Notes under the pieces: model-generated
Database searches by the model: none
Told to the model about the DNA's origin: nothing
What the model saw: only the letters and a program-made list of their open reading frames with translations
In this document: in pieces, positions 34,990 to 47,019 of the stretch
Layout of the letters: every line of letters starts with the position of its first letter
Position numbering within the stretch: position 1 is the stretch's first letter
Assembly: GCA_910589415.1 (NCBI GenBank)
Contig: OU342631.1
Location: forward strand, 4,030,001 to 4,094,000
Reading direction: 5' to 3'
From: Malachius bipustulatus
Lineage: Eukaryota; Arthropoda; Insecta; Coleoptera; Melyridae
DNA length: 64,000 nucleotides
Program-made: the position numbers and the translations under genes

Positions 34990-35985
34990 AAAACACTCAC
35001 AGCCGCCTAATACCAAAAATGTAAAGTACCATCGACTTGCAGAGCTACCAAAAAGGGCTGAGCACTTACAATAAAGAAATTAGGAAAGCTAAAAGAAATA
35101 GCTTCGGGAAATTCTGTGAAGACATCACATCCACACCTATTATTGCGGCCAGGCTGCATAAAGCCACGGTCAGGGGCAGAGTGGCATTTGGCCAAATGGC
35201 ATATAAAGAAACCCAATGATAGTTTCACGAAGAGTGAGGAGCAAAGAGCTTTTCTATTGCTCTAAACACACTTTACGCATGACAAGATAAAGTAAAGAAA
35301 GAGAAGAAATCATAAGTAGGCCAGGAAGTCCAGACTGAAAAACAGCTACAAATGTTTTCTCTAAGGCAAAGTTGCGTTCGGCAATCAACACCTTCCTACC
35401 ATACGAGTCACCAGGTATGGACAACATATTCCTTGCTTTGCTCTACACGGGACAGGAGGTAATTATGCCACACTTGGTTAAAATTGCCAGCAGCAGCTTA
35501 TAGCGCTTGGTTATAGGTATACTTTTGGATTGGAGAAGGGCTTAAGTTACTTTCATTCCAAAAATAGAAGAGAAGGATATGACAAAACCAAAATCTTTCA
35601 GCCCAATCAAACCAAAATCTTTCAGCCCAATCATGCAAGTAGTGGAGAGGGCGTCATTGAATCCAAAACAATATGCATACAAGCGGAAAAATCTATGGAG
35701 CCCGCCCTGCATCAGTTAACAAGAAAGATCAGGAGTACACTGGAGGTAAAAGAAAAAACTATTTGTGTCTTTGTGGGTATAGAAGGAGCTTTTGATAACA
35801 TTCCAACAAAGTAGTCAAAAGCTCTCTAATTAAAATATTAACAAACAACAGCAAATGGATATGTGAGACTTTAAGAACAAGACGGCTGAAGCAGAAATGG
35901 GACAAAACACCATCCAGTTCAGCACAACTAGAAGCTGTCCCGCAAGAAGGAATACTATCACCTCTGATGTGGAAATGAAATCTGG
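34990..35985 (+). pseudogene. Non-LTR retrotransposon ORF2 remnant (pre-RT region and RT)
   Basis: Several frames read in order along the plus strand give an ORF2 polyprotein of the R1/I/LOA type. First YNKEIRKAKRNSFGKFCEDI (35060-35120), the usual block between endonuclease and RT. Next ESPGMDNIFLALLYTGQE and MPHLVKIASS (about 35405-35500), then ILLDWRRA, VTFIPKIEEKDMTKPKSFSPI (interrupted), the N-K--QYAYK block, and IEGAFDN (about 35780-35810; the second D would be catalytic). Last comes VPQEGILSPLMWK (about 35937-35975). Stops and shifts separate these pieces and the YADD box is not found. It is a dead, 5' and 3' truncated copy, distinct from the RT at 28.6 kb, which belongs to another lineage. 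Confidence 0.8.
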
Positions 35986-38046
35986 GGCGGAAAACAAAAG
36001 GGGAACGGGAAGGTTTATAAAAAAAATAATCTAACCAGCAACCTACTTAAACATTGCCATCAGAAACGTCTTTTCTAAAAATTTGCAGCAAACGCCTCCA
36101 AGATAAACTTCCTTTTAACATGGAAACATTTTTTATGTCACCTACTTGGATGTAGAGCAGCTGCACTGAATAGTTTCAAAGCATTCGATCGGATCTGAGT
36201 CTACCTTTCCTCTCTTTCAGATTTCTATCAACACAGGAATTCATATCGTTGTCCAGGGGATTAATGCCTCCCACCATCTTCTACCAAAGTTCAACAACGT
36301 AACAGCTATGAAAACTCACGTTCATAGTTTCACTGATGAATGCAGAGGTTACAAAATGAAGAATCTTCACTTTCGGAATAATTTTTTCCCATCAATTATC
36401 TCCAAAATTTCAAGACTTTTCAATCGACGGTATTCCAAAGTTGCATGGCAACTAGAACGCTTTTGATCATTCTTCGAGGAGAAGGGACAACTGGAAAACA
36501 TACAAGAATAAGGGTCAACACAAAATAAAAATGAGAACTCCAAGTTCGATTTACTCAATCAACGGTGAAGCGGTTAATAAATAGGCTTACAAAATCATTA
36601 TGAAAAAATTAATTTTTCTGGGCTTGTACCTAATAATCAAGTTTCAAGGAATTAAACCTCTACAGTATGTTCGGGGAATAAAAACCGAGGAGTTTTAGAC
36701 CAAGGCCGCCAAGGTAATAGGATCTCACTCCCCTAGATTACGCCTTTGAGTATGGCTGGAACCATTTTTTTCAGCCATTTTAAAATCAGTTTAGTTTTTC
36801 TATGATATAAAATAAAAAAAATATTTTCAACGGTTGAATTTGACCATATTACTTATTACATTTGTTTTGCCTTTTTTTAATCTCCCAAACGCACTATTCA
36901 AATTTGACATAAGTAAATAGATATAAATAAAATGTTAAGAATGTAATTTTTGAAACCTGCAGCAATCACTGCAAAAGTCTGAAGAATCATTCTTCTGTTT
37001 TGGCACACTATTCTTTCTTATATCGTTGTTATAAATGCTGCATTGTACAATTATTATTATTATTGTATAAACAAATTTGACTATGCAGACTATGCTGTAT
37101 ATAAAATACAGTTTTCAAGTTAAATCTCAATTTCTTAGAACTCTTGAATAGTGTCATTGAATGATTGTTGGTTTAAATAAAGTCGATTTCCTGTTCAGGC
37201 AATCAATTTACACACATTAGCAGGGAAGGTAGATTATACCAACACTCACCTTTAAAGTGACCTTGTTATTTTTATTTTGTTGTAAATACACGTGTAATAT
37301 AATCCATGATAAAAGTAACATTTTTCCAACAACAGCACCTGAAATTTTGTAATTTAGTAAACATTACTACTAGAAATCAATATCAACACACAAATTTTCC
37401 CTTTACTTGAGTAAGTAAGCAATTTAGAAGATTAAGTGTTAGTGAAATACCGCTGTAATGTGAAGTGTTAAGCAATTCCTAACGTTTTCAATTTGCCTAG
37501 AGTTGGATTTGAAAACACATAAACAGTATCCAGCTTCCCCCGAGGTTGAAACTGTGAAGAGGGGAACGGAAAGTCGACGTCTGTTCGAACGTCTAGACGC
37601 CAGTGACGTCACACGTCCTCATTTCTAGTATGTCGATAGCAACCGAAAACGATTACCATCTCAACGCCCTATAATCTCATTAAGTTAAAAAACAAGGCCA
37701 TCTCAAGGTTCCCAATGGAAACATTTATTCGCCTTGACGTAGGTACCTAATAAATTTACTTACGTAACGGTTACATAACTTTAAGAAGACCTATACAACA
37801 TTCTGAATATGCGAAGTAGGTATGGGTTTAGGAAATGGGCGAGGTAAAAAAAAAGGTATTACACCAATAAGACTAAATTTTTTTTAGACCTTACCTTACC
37901 CCACATCTAACGCAAGCACGAACGCTTCTGCCATTTGAAGAAATCTTTTAAAATTACAACAAGTGGCTAAATTTTCTGGACCTTGCATGGAATGCTGCAT
38001 GCAAAGCAGACTTGAATGCATTTAACAATATAAAATCCACTTAATC
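35986..38046. other. Non-coding DNA
   Basis: About 2 kb without a recognisable gene. The first few hundred bases may be worn-out flank of the ORF2 remnant, but I cannot identify motifs. Confidence 0.4.
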
Positions 38047-38211
38047 TAATAACAAATAATTTAACAATAATCTAAAATGACCGTGACCTGTATCTCGACC
38101 CACACTACCTAATAACAATCAACTATAACAATATAAAAATGACCATGACCTATAGCGAGAGAGAGGTTATGGTCATTGTTATATTGTTGTTAAATTAATT
38201 GTTATTAGGTA
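38047..38211. repeat. Direct and inverted repeats around an ATGACC-ATGACCT core
   Basis: AACAATA-TCTAAAATGACCGTGACCTG is followed by a second direct copy (AACAATATAAAAATGACCATGACCT) and then an inverted copy (AGGTTATGGTCATTGTTATATTGTTG). The second and third form a hairpin with a GA-rich loop (AGCGAGAGAG). Confidence 0.8.
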
Positions 38212-38228
38212 CCTATATGGGAAAGTTT

Positions 38229-38516
38229 GTATGACCGAATTCCCTGTGCGCATTTGAACTTGACTTTTTTTCTTAAACTCCCAAAAGGATAGAACACTCT
38301 TCTTGTCTATCTTGACTCTACTAGCTATCCGCTCCAACAGACCTTTCAGAGATCCTGGTTTGAGCCGAATCGGTTTACAGGCTCTGTAGATCTTGGGTAA
38401 GCTTATACGACCCAATTCTCTGATCCAATTGGATCTTATACAGATTTGTTGGAAAATGCGATGACGGACCCTTTTTCTCAAACTCAGAAAGGGATGGCAT
38501 ACTCTTGTCTTGTGTC
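38229..38516. repeat. Diverged internal direct duplication, about 180 bp apart
   Basis: GACCGAATTCCCTG (38232) is repeated as GACCCAATTCTCTG (about 38409). Each copy is followed by a CTTTTTT/CCTTTTTCTCAAACTC block and then ACTCTTCTTGTCT/ACTCTTGTCTTGT. The 100-codon minus-strand frame here is explained by this repeat rather than by a gene. Confidence 0.5.
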
Positions 38517-38538
38517 ATTACCGGTCACAATAGCCAAG

Positions 38539-38790
38539 CTGCTAGAGTTTCGGTCAAACGATCTCACAAGAGCAGCATGACTTTGCTTGGTCAGTACTTA
38601 GATGGGTGACCAATTATAGTGGTAAATAAAAAAGTTCCGTGGCAGATCGTGATCCGGGAGGTACGGTAAAAAGGGGGTCCCGGCTGTTTCACAGCAGTCG
38701 TAAGGTTACGTCAGAGGCCCTTGAGGCTACTTGAAAACTTCTGACACTTGGGCTTTACCACAGCCATACGATAATATATTTATTTATTTT
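38539..38790 (+). repeat. 5S rRNA-derived sequence (SINE-like or 5S pseudogene)
   Basis: CGATCTCACAAGAGCAGCAT and then GGTCAGTACTTAGATGGGTG followed by ACC align with the internal promoter region of insect 5S rRNA. There, CCGATCACCG--AA--AAGCAGCG is followed by GGTTAGTACTTAGATGGG-GACC. The spacing between the box A-like and box C-like parts is nearly that of 5S rRNA, with a small insertion. After about 38625 the match stops. An unrelated GC-richer tail follows (CCGGGAGGTACGG and a block ending TTTACCACAGCCATACGATA), then AT-rich DNA. A 5S head fused to a different tail is the structure of SINE3-type elements. A decayed 5S pseudogene is the alternative. Confidence 0.6.
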
Positions 38791-39020
38791 ACCGGCACAT
38801 CAATCTATAAATTGACTATATAGCTGTTCGCTAACACAGATCGTCGATAGGAGACTCTGGCATGGAAGTAAGCCGAACTTTTGTTCGGCTTTTAAGGTTT
38901 TGTATACCTAGATCTGGACTCTGGAGAATGCTTATTATGCTCTACGTCCTGGAGACAACTTGAGCTTGTGCAATTATGTTGTAAATGCGGTTCTTCTTTT
39001 TAGTCTGCCGTCTCCCTTCA

Positions 39021-39119
39021 GTCCCTTCGAAGGTTGGTCATCCAACTCCGACGCAGATCTTTGAACCAAGAGTTCTCTCTTCTTCCCACAGATCTTTTGC
39101 CGTCGACGATAAGTCTAAT
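39021..39119 (-). pseudogene. C-terminal tail of a non-LTR reverse transcriptase
   Basis: The minus strand reads IRLIVDGKRSVGRRENSWFK and then DLRRSWMTNLRRD without a stop. The pattern 'I--GK--G-RG-GRR--SWL-NLR-W' is the well-known tail found at the end of many insect RTE-like and related reverse transcriptases. Only this segment, about 33 residues, survives, with sequence of the same character extending to about 38975. Non-LTR insertions are often 5' truncated, which fits a copy keeping only its last codons. Inactive. Confidence 0.65.
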
Positions 39120-40054
39120 TACAATGCATTAAATGCGATGAAGAACTCTTGTCCTGAATTTACAAAATGGATCCATGTATTACGTATCTATGAATTATGT
39201 AGTCTAGAGCTCGGCATTTACACAAATAAATGCTTATTAGGTATATTATTCTATGTAAATACTTACCACTATAATTCCTGGAGGCTCGAACAAGCTTCTG
39301 GTGGCAACTAATAACTGCAGAAAATGTGTTCGAGTGACAAGGAATTTACGAATAGCGGCCAATTATTATACGAAGGCGAATAAATTCTTACTGCGCAGAA
39401 AAGTTGGTTACTAATGGTTACCGCCTTCCGAGTACATAATCATTTAACGTCCAATATCAGCAATATTAATTGGTGCCCACGGTAAAAAAAAAAATCAACC
39501 AACCAGGCTGATCAGAGCATCTCCGCCGTTCATCGAACATGTAAATGATCAGTGGTGGTGCTGGTTAACTCGTATCGAATTTATTTGAAATACCTACTTA
39601 CTTATCATTTAAAATATTTAGTATTATGTGCGCCACTGATGTAATTTCTACTCTGATAAGGTGGAACAGTCAAAGCTTGCAAGATGCGTAGTTCACGCTC
39701 TATATTTTCGCCTTCCTGTAAAATTTGTACTATACTTTCGAAGTTCTAAAAAATCATAAATACGTATTTCAGATATCATAATTTCATAAAACTACGCGCA
39801 TTTTACGTGCCTTGTGAATTTATTGTGTTTGGGTGCATGAGATAGTCTGCGGAAAAATCATTCCCGTTTCCACTTTCCCCCACCCTCCTCAAGGAATGGG
39901 AGTAAGTGTAATTTTGAAAATGATATCCTCTATTTTTTATTCTGGATAAATTTAAATGTAAATACATATCCAACTTTTGTTCGATTTTTAATCCTTCAGG
40001 GTCATTTTTGTGAATGATTTGGGTATAGTGAAAGTCATCGATTATTTTCTAGTA
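39120..40054. other. Non-coding DNA
   Basis: No recognisable features. Confidence 0.45.
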
Positions 40055-41348
40055 GAGAGGGTCTAACTTTCGAACCGCCTTGGACTCGAGAATTTTTTTT
40101 TGTTTTTTTTTTTCATAAAGTTGAATCCCCTCTTCATTTTGGTGGCATTTTCAAAAATTTAATCGACGCCCTGGCGGAGAAATGTGCATGCGAAGACATC
40201 GGCAATGGGTTTTTTGCACATAACTCGCTTAATTCAACTCTGAGCATAGTAAATATCCTGTCGAAAAATGAAGAGCTCTCGAAGACGCGTAATTTGAACT
40301 TTGACTGGTCCAAATCGGTCAAACGGTTCTCGAGATATCGCATTTTCAATTTTAAGGCCCTTTCTTCAGGGTTCCGCCGCGGTGCGAATACACCGCCGTC
40401 CGTGTTCGCGTGTTTTGCATGGAAAAAATCGACTTACGGACTTAATTTTTTTTTTTCATCGACAGCCAGCAGTGTCCTCAATGATGCCTGAAATTTTGAA
40501 GTCGCTATCTCGATTAGAGGGGGAGGGGGAGGGGAAATCATAATTAAAATTCAAATTGCTATAACTTTCGCTAATATTGGGGCCTCGGGCCCAACCAATG
40601 GGAGATGACACTTTGGAATGCCTACTTTAAAATGGTATTTTTTTCGATTCCGCCAATATTGGCAAGATGCCCGCAGAAAAACCGATTTCCCAGTTCCCTC
40701 CCCCCTTTTTTTTCTTAAAACTGTTTTTTTGCCATGAAAGAAGGGGGTGGGGGTAAAAATTTTTTCGTCATCAGACGGGAATTTTTTTATCTTTGATTTG
40801 AGCCCCAGTAGACCTCGATCGGACCATTATTAAGGTCACAGGGTCACCAAACGCGTTTGGTCCTGTAGAATGGCAAGGATTAGGGTTAGCGGGTTCCGCT
40901 ACCCGGCGTTTTTTAGGGCTAAGTGTCCCCTTTCAAGATTTTCATACCCCATGTCGCTATCTCAATTAGGGCCTGCACGCGGACGTGATATGTAAACCAA
41001 TTAATCTAGCCGCGGAGCAGCGAGAGCCGAGAGCGGAGCCTAGCGCTCCCTCTCCTTTCTCTCTTCTCTCACAGACACACACGCTAGATTCATTGGTTTA
41101 CAAGAGAGTTTTAGAGAGCTCTTCATTTTTCGACAGGATATTTACTATGCTCAGAGTTGAATTAAGCGAGTTATGTGCAAAAAACCCATTGCCGATGTCT
41201 TCGCATGAACATTTCTCCGCCAGGGCGTCGATTAAATTTTTGAAAATGCCACCAAAATGAAGAGGGGGTCCAACTTCATGAAAAAAAAATAAAAAAAAAT
41301 TCTCGAGTCCAAGGCGGATGGAGCCTTTTTTTTGACAGACCCTCTCCA
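40055..41348. mobile_element. 1.3 kb palindromic element with a long spacer
   Basis: The left arm (about 40055-40285) and right arm (about 41110-41348) are inverted copies. They share AGAGGGTCTAA/GACAGACCCTCT at the edge and the segment containing GAAGACATCGGCAATGGG and its complement. They also share TATTTACTATGCTCAGAGTT and its complement toward the centre. Open frames on both strands in the arms are near-identical for this reason. The 800 bp spacer holds diverged direct copies of GTCGCTATCTCGATTAG (about 40501) and GTCGCTATCTCAATTAG (about 40953) and a small foldback (40990-41103). No transposase was found in it. Confidence 0.8.
40990..41103. repeat. Small foldback inside the spacer of the 40-41 kb palindrome
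   Basis: TGTAAACCAATTAATCTAG is mirrored by CTAGATTCATTGGTTTACA around a GC-richer, CT-rich loop (AGCGAGAGCCGAGAGC then CTCCCTCTCCTTTCTCTC). It looks like a roughly 114 bp MITE or an insertion next to the right arm. Confidence 0.75.
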
Positions 41349-42084
41349 CTATTCCCCTCACTACGTGAGCAATGTGTTCTCGGAAAAAAAAGTGCCAGAC
41401 AAAAGTGTGTGGTTCCCAGGAGAATATATCGTTTGGGACGGAATCACTCCCTCTGCAACCAATTTTTTATTTCAGGTTCCGGAAAAAAATTAAAAATTTC
41501 TTATCTTTGTAGGAAATTCTTTCTTCTCAACGCTCATTTTCATTTGCGAGGTGATAGGTGACAGGTGGATTGGGATGGTGATTCCGCCTCAAACGCCCCC
41601 TCCTGAGACCCCAAAATTCTTGTCTGATATTCTTCTTTTGAGAACCATATTGTATGCAATGAGGGGAAAACATTCAAGGAAGAATTTTACTCTCCGAATA
41701 ATTAACCAAAAAGGATTAACAAAGTGCAAGGGTTTAACTCTAAATGTTTTCTGGACGCTGATCTATTGCAGGTAAAAGTATTGCATTGATGTATTCCTTT
41801 CAATTGGAACAGATCTTTGGATCAGATCTTTTTATCTTCCTGGCGTTGAAAACAGTACTCCTAGGACATACTCGTAAGTCTAACCCTTCAAGCTTAGCGT
41901 CGAGCTTTACCCATTTCGTGGTTCAAAATAATGATTGTGCATCACTGATGTCAAACATACCTGTCATTCTTATTGTCATTTTGTTAGTTCTTTGTCTGAT
42001 TGTTTGAACACCAAACAACTCCTTGAAATTGTTGAAACCCTCGTTAAAACCTATTAAAAAAGCGGTGGAAATTATTGATGGAGC

Positions 42085-42325
42085 AACAGGTTGTGATCAA
42101 CTTTCTTCAGCGATGAAGTGAAGTTTGACTTGGACGATATTATGGTTTCAACAAAATGGCGTCAGAAGCCACACAACACGACCGATTTAAACTTGATTGT
42201 CCGAGAAGTTTCCAAGATGCGAATTTCACATTTCGGCGACGTCAATTAACCGCCGAGATCATGCGAGTTTTTCTTCTGCAGCTAGGTATATGAAGGACCT
42301 TGTTTACGTGGATCATATCAATCTT
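42085..42325 (+). pseudogene. Mariner-like DDE transposase, internally deleted and broken
   Basis: The first frame gives TFFSDEVKFDL, the segment holding the first catalytic aspartate (usually FSDEAHF). A shift then leads directly to TILWFQQNGVRSHTTRP, matching the second catalytic segment (WFQQDGA-AHTA), with N in place of the catalytic D. Next come LSEKFP and, in another frame, FGDVN, a stop, PPRSCEFFFCS, a stop and VYEG, matching GDVNWPPRSCDLTPLDFFLWGYVK. The residues normally between the first and second aspartates are missing and several stops are present. Mariner-like transposases cut and paste at TA sites. This one is long dead and unlike the one at 44.7-45.0 kb. Confidence 0.7.
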
Positions 42326-42329
42326 TAAA

Positions 42330-43260
42330 TTGTAACGTACACCTCGTACGTACCGGCTAAATGCCAGCGACACGGAGACAATGGCGGGCGCGCGCAGTGA
42401 GTGAGTGATAGTAGCGTTTAGTACAATGCAACACGGCCGGCTGGCGGCCTCGAGTTTCGTCAACATCGATTGTCGAATTCCAACCCGGAACGCAGGTGAA
42501 CGCGTTTTCACCTTCCTTTCTCTCCTGGAAATTCGCTCAGGAAGGTCCACGCAAATACCTGTTGCGAATAATAGACAATGGCGTCTTGAATTTACTGTTC
42601 ATTATTATAACCATCCCTCACGTTTTTGGCTTGGTGAGTGTTGTAGAATGATTTTGTTAATTGTGCTAGAATTATACCGATCATATTTTCTTAATACCGT
42701 ATGCTAATTTTAATTCTTTTAAATCCGATCGAGTTTCGCTCCGCTTGTAAAATTTCGTCAATCACATTTTTGATCTTAACCTATCTTGAGGACGGGACAT
42801 CATTTTATGTACCCTCGGCAAGCAGACTCGATCGGACCGTTCATTAATGCAAGACTGTTTCTGATACCAATGAAATTACAGCTTTTTCCCTGGAGGCAAT
42901 CTTTTTCTTGGAGGCAATCTTTATCTCTGGAGGCAATTTTTTCCTGGAGGCAATTTTTCTCTCAAACAAGAAGGCTGATGTTACCTGAGACACCTGAGAA
43001 GTTTACCCCCAACTAAACTTCCACCCTCACACCGGAGACCCTATGAAGATAAGTGCCCTTGTGAACCATCAGTATCCGATCCATTCATTCGCCTAGCACC
43101 GCACGCTCTTGTTTCTTATTATCTGTTAACCGTGCTCAAGAGTCTGTGATAACATCTGTGATTTTATTTTAATAAAGAGTACCTGTTGTTCTGCTGACCT
43201 GCTTGTTATTGTTGACCCTCTTAGACTAGCGACTCAACCTACGACCCTTGTTTTTCGTGT
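42330..43260. other. GC-richer segment, possible worn LTR or UTR
   Basis: GC content rises around 42335-42560, and a TTTTAATAAAGAG polyadenylation-like signal occurs near 43168. A start TGTAACGTAC at about 42331 would suit an LTR, but I found no matching CA end with a target duplication. It could equally be a host first exon or promoter region. Confidence 0.25.
42886..42962 (+). repeat. Short minisatellite, CTGGAGGCAATCTTTTT-type, four copies
   Basis: TGGAGGCAAT occurs four times at spacings of 17-20 bp with TCTTTTTC or TTTTTTCC linkers. The repeated WRQ residues in the overlapping frame come from this. Confidence 0.85.
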
Positions 43261-44699
43261 CTCATGCTCTCAGCGACTATTTTTCCCCTCTAGGGGTTAA
43301 ATAGTTCGTTTCAAAATTAAGGACTTAAAAGTCAACATTCCCCTTATGGCCGAGATACAACTTACTAGCCGAAATAATATGTCAAAAAGTGTCAAAAATT
43401 TACCTCAAAACGATCGACTGTTGCGTTTCAATAGATCTCGAGGCGCTCATTTATATTATGATTCTATTTGACACATTCATTCATAATGACCAAACTTTAT
43501 AACAAAAAGAAAATTTCATTGAAAATCTAATTAATTTTATGTCTTTTATTTACGGTTTACTTTTGAAATCAGAAATTGGATAACTCAGTACATTCGTTCA
43601 TGTTCATTGTTACGTGCAAACAAGGAATTTCTTCTTTAGTGAGAATAGAAACTAAACTGACGATGAGTTGTGCTTTTTATTAATTAATGAATCAGAAGGG
43701 CCCCCGAAGGGGTTAATCTTCTTCAAAACAATTTCATAATAATAATTGTTATACCAATAACAATAGGAATTCAATCTCTAAAATTTGTTACGGCCGTAAA
43801 CTTGTTTACCTAGCTAGGTAGGTAATATGAAAGACTTTCAATAAGGATCTTATTTCCAGATTGCACATTTCAAAAGCCCAAACACAAAAAGTAATATCTG
43901 AAGTAAAATCTCAATAAGCTGCAGAGATCACAATGGTGTTTTTCAAGACCCGTCACCTGTTGACATTAAAAGTATGTCTCCTATTATTGCTTTTGCTTGA
44001 AGAAATTGCAACAGGCGGACCAACAGACCTGTGCAGTGCACTTTCATTCAGAATTGCGTGGGAACGGCAATATAGGTGATCGACAATCGTGGGAAACCTC
44101 GTAGTGCTCCAACGCCCATCGTATTTGATTTATACATTGGATACCACCCCCCACCTTCATATTCGCTGTCTCCTTTCGCATTATGCCGTTGCCAGATCTA
44201 CTTATAAAGTGATTATAAGCCACATTCTCGATTCCACTAAAAGAGAAGGCTAATCTACTTCTTATAAAATCGTTAGGTGACTGGCTCACGTATCAAGCTC
44301 CGGCTCAAACCGCTTGACACAGATTCATTTTAGGGTGTAGATGGTCGATAAGGATGAATTTTAAAAAATTCAAATCCCAAGATGTAAAAATAGCTTCGCG
44401 AAAATAAATTTAATTTTTCTCTGAAACTGTTTGGTATTTTCATTTTGAAGAGTTTTTTCTCTCTTTTTGGGTAGAAAGCACTTTTCTATACATAAGTACA
44501 GGATTTCTGGTAAGTACCTCCTAATTTCTTTGGAGCATACAGGAGACCATCTTTCTTTAATAAGTAGTATTTTATTATATGAGCGATTATGAAGCCATTA
44601 TTCACGAGAGGATAGCGAGTGGCATCATCATTATCAAATGAATAATGGCCATAATCGGGAATGTAATACATACAGGAATTCTCACATTTGGGTAGTTGT
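43261..44699. other. Non-coding DNA
   Basis: No supported gene. The minus-strand frame 44044-44289 shows no motif I can name. Confidence 0.4.
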
Positions 44700-45020
44700 T
44701 GGATAAGCGTCCAATTCATCGGTGGTGATAATTTTCGTCCAACCACTGCCGTACTTGTCTTCCATAATGAGAAGGTGCACCATCCAACTGTATCCAGCTA
44801 TCTCTTCGTAAATTTAATGGAACATCTTCAAGTACATGGTGAAGCGAATTTTCCAGAAAATCATAAAATAAGAGTCCATACTGTAAACATTCCGGCGCTT
44901 TTTTGCACTTATATGTCAACCAAGATAATACCCGCTCAAAAACTGATTTGCCTATGATTTGGAACCGTCCCCCTGAAATATAGCTCGAAAATTTTATAGC
45001 AATATTGTTATTCATTAATA
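44700..45020 (-). pseudogene. Mariner/IS630-type DDE transposase fragment
   Basis: The minus strand encodes a run ending in FLENSLHHVLEDVPLNLRRD, then SWIQLDGAPSHYGRQVRQWL and DENYHHR, a TGA in place of the expected tryptophan, and IGR. This is the segment carrying the second catalytic aspartate (W-Q-DGAP-H-) of a common insect transposase group, preceded by the expected 'G--Y--FL-N-L--LLEDVPL--R' block. The first aspartate segment and the WP--SPDLTPLDF segment are not found in frame. The sequence past IGR is lost to a shift. No terminal repeats were seen within 1 kb. Inactive. Confidence 0.75.
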
Positions 45021-46496
45021 TCAATTAAATCTTTGAAATGTTTTACTTCAATTTGCACTCTAAAGAAAGATTTCAAGACTTCAGGAGTAAATGGTATGGT
45101 TACATTAAGGATACTAGTGATTCGACGTACTGCACCAATCCACTATTTTTTCGTCGATCTAGTTCCCACGATTTAGACCTAAAGCCGTAAAAACTCAATT
45201 CGAGATTTCGTAACGCGCGCGCTTTGCATCCCTGGATACAACAAACACACCCCGATTTCTTTTTTATCGCTGAAAGGCCTCATCTTTACAATGAGAAATA
45301 CACTGAAACCTCGACTGAAACGAATTGCTGTGTACGGTAATTGCCCATTGCCCATTGTAATTGTCAAGTTTGGCCCATATCTCAAGATGGAGACATAAAT
45401 GGAGTGCTCAAATTTATACACTCAAATACAATAATATAATAACAAGAAAAAAACAACCAGATCGTTGCACACCAGAGACCAGTCTAAGCCGTATTTGACA
45501 ACAAAGTTATATCCGATTTTATTTTTCTCTGCGGTTAATGTACAGCTTCAAGGTGACGCCAGATAATCTTGAATGAGTCGTTTTACGATCCAAGCAAGAA
45601 AAAAAACAACTGAAAACACAAAAGCTTAGATCATAAACTGGAAATAATACATATAAATATAAATAAAACCATATCGCAACACATTGCATGAAAACCATGT
45701 TTCAAGAAGAAATCTCTTTTTAATCGTTAAATGTTTACAATAAATCGTATACATAAAAGGAGAGATATGACCACCTCTGGCAACGTCGTGTGACTAAACT
45801 AATATTACAAATTACATGCGGGACACACACGTAAAGTTTGTCTGCTGTTGAATCTTAATAATACCACAATGAAACTTGCCTTATATTATAGTATATTATA
45901 TTACATAATATACAACGCAGCCCATACAACCAGAAAGCCAGAAAAAAAAAAAAGTTTGATAAACCTTCGAAATAGTCAAACAAAATCATCAGTTTTGGGC
46001 TTTATCCTCTCGTTAAAGAAGAGTTGGCATTTAAATTACATTTAAATATGAGGTTGGTTCAAACTTTCAAGAAATTAAGCTAAGCAAAACACTTGGCTCC
46101 AAGATTTCTCCAAGAAACTTCATGAAAATCTACGCTTCCAAAGCTCTGGGAATTGTAACGTAAGAAAAAAAGGTTTACTCAGTTGCTGCTGGCCAACCCT
46201 ATGCTTATACATATTATGCATGGGCGAGTACAAACATGATTAGAACTCTGGAAAAGGGAACTCTTGCCATATATACAGGAAACAAGATCAATAAAAGCAA
46301 GAATATTTCAAAACAATTAAAACTTATTCAAGTTTATACCTATTACAATAATATTCGAACCCTTGCTAAATACGGATAGTTTTTAATATGCCAATCTTGG
46401 TCTCGATTTGTGACCTCTCAGAAAACAAATCCTCCATTTCCAATCCTAAGAATTCAAAAATAAGATTACAGCTTAGGCGATCTAAGTCACAAAAAA
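45021..46496. other. Non-coding DNA
   Basis: No recognisable feature beyond a TATTATA-type simple repeat near 45885-45910. The minus frame 45179-45421 may be further transposase debris but shows no motif. Confidence 0.35.
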
Positions 46497-46524
46497 TGAC
46501 GTCCCTAAAGTTGGAAGAGCAGGG

Positions 46525-47019
46525 TGTACACGCAAATCTTTGTTTTGTAATAAAATTTAGAAAAAATTATTTGTTCATATCGAGTATCAGCCATATGATT
46601 TTCAATGGAATGGTACCGCCGAGAAGAGGAAGAACAGCGCTCGCTCTCCCTCTAATTTCCCCCCACTCAATTGAAAATTCACTTTCGAAAAAGACACCGG
46701 CGAGAACGGAGTGACGGCGGTTCGGTGAAATAACACACATCTTATTCATTAGTCAAAATTTGCTTCTTTGCTCCTTTTTATTAAAACCATTTTAAGTTAG
46801 GGTGATGGTTCCGGTGTGTGAATAGAGCCAGAAGACTACCTGGGGCCCCACGAGCCTGACGTAGATGCCGACAAGGTAGGTGCCGTTCCTATTCTTCAAC
46901 AATTCGAAATTATATGGCTCGTTTTTTAATACGAAATAATTAATAATAAAATCTCAACCGCGTTTACAGTCCCGTGGTTTCGTTAGTAGAAAAAGCATTA
47001 GCAAATATATCTTTGTACA
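46525..47019 (+). mobile_element. Solo LTR (495 bp) with 5 bp target duplication
   Basis: The insert starts TGTACACG and ends TTTGTACA. It is flanked on both sides by CAGGG (46520-46524 and 47020-47024). TG..CA ends with a 5 bp duplication define an LTR retrotransposon terminus. An AATAAAA signal near the right end suggests plus orientation. The opposite arm of the palindrome keeps the empty site with CAGGG once (complement at about 48771-48775). Interior sequence is absent, so the element was lost by LTR-LTR recombination. The frames at 46388-46714 and 46567-46749 overlap it and are not genes. Confidence 0.85.

Noticed and set aside
38179..38481. 100-codon minus-strand frame
   Set aside because: Explained by a diverged internal direct duplication; composition is not protein-like.
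40872..40890. Telomere-like ATTAGGGTTAG
   Set aside because: A single short occurrence, not an array, and inside a transposon spacer.
42886..42962. Possible CRISPR-like regular repeat
   Set aside because: Repeats of 10 bp with variable 7-10 bp linkers in a eukaryotic context; it is a minisatellite.
42330..43260. Third LTR suggested by TGTAACGTAC start and AATAAA
   Set aside because: No CA end with a matching target duplication could be found, so it is listed only as an unassigned GC-richer segment.
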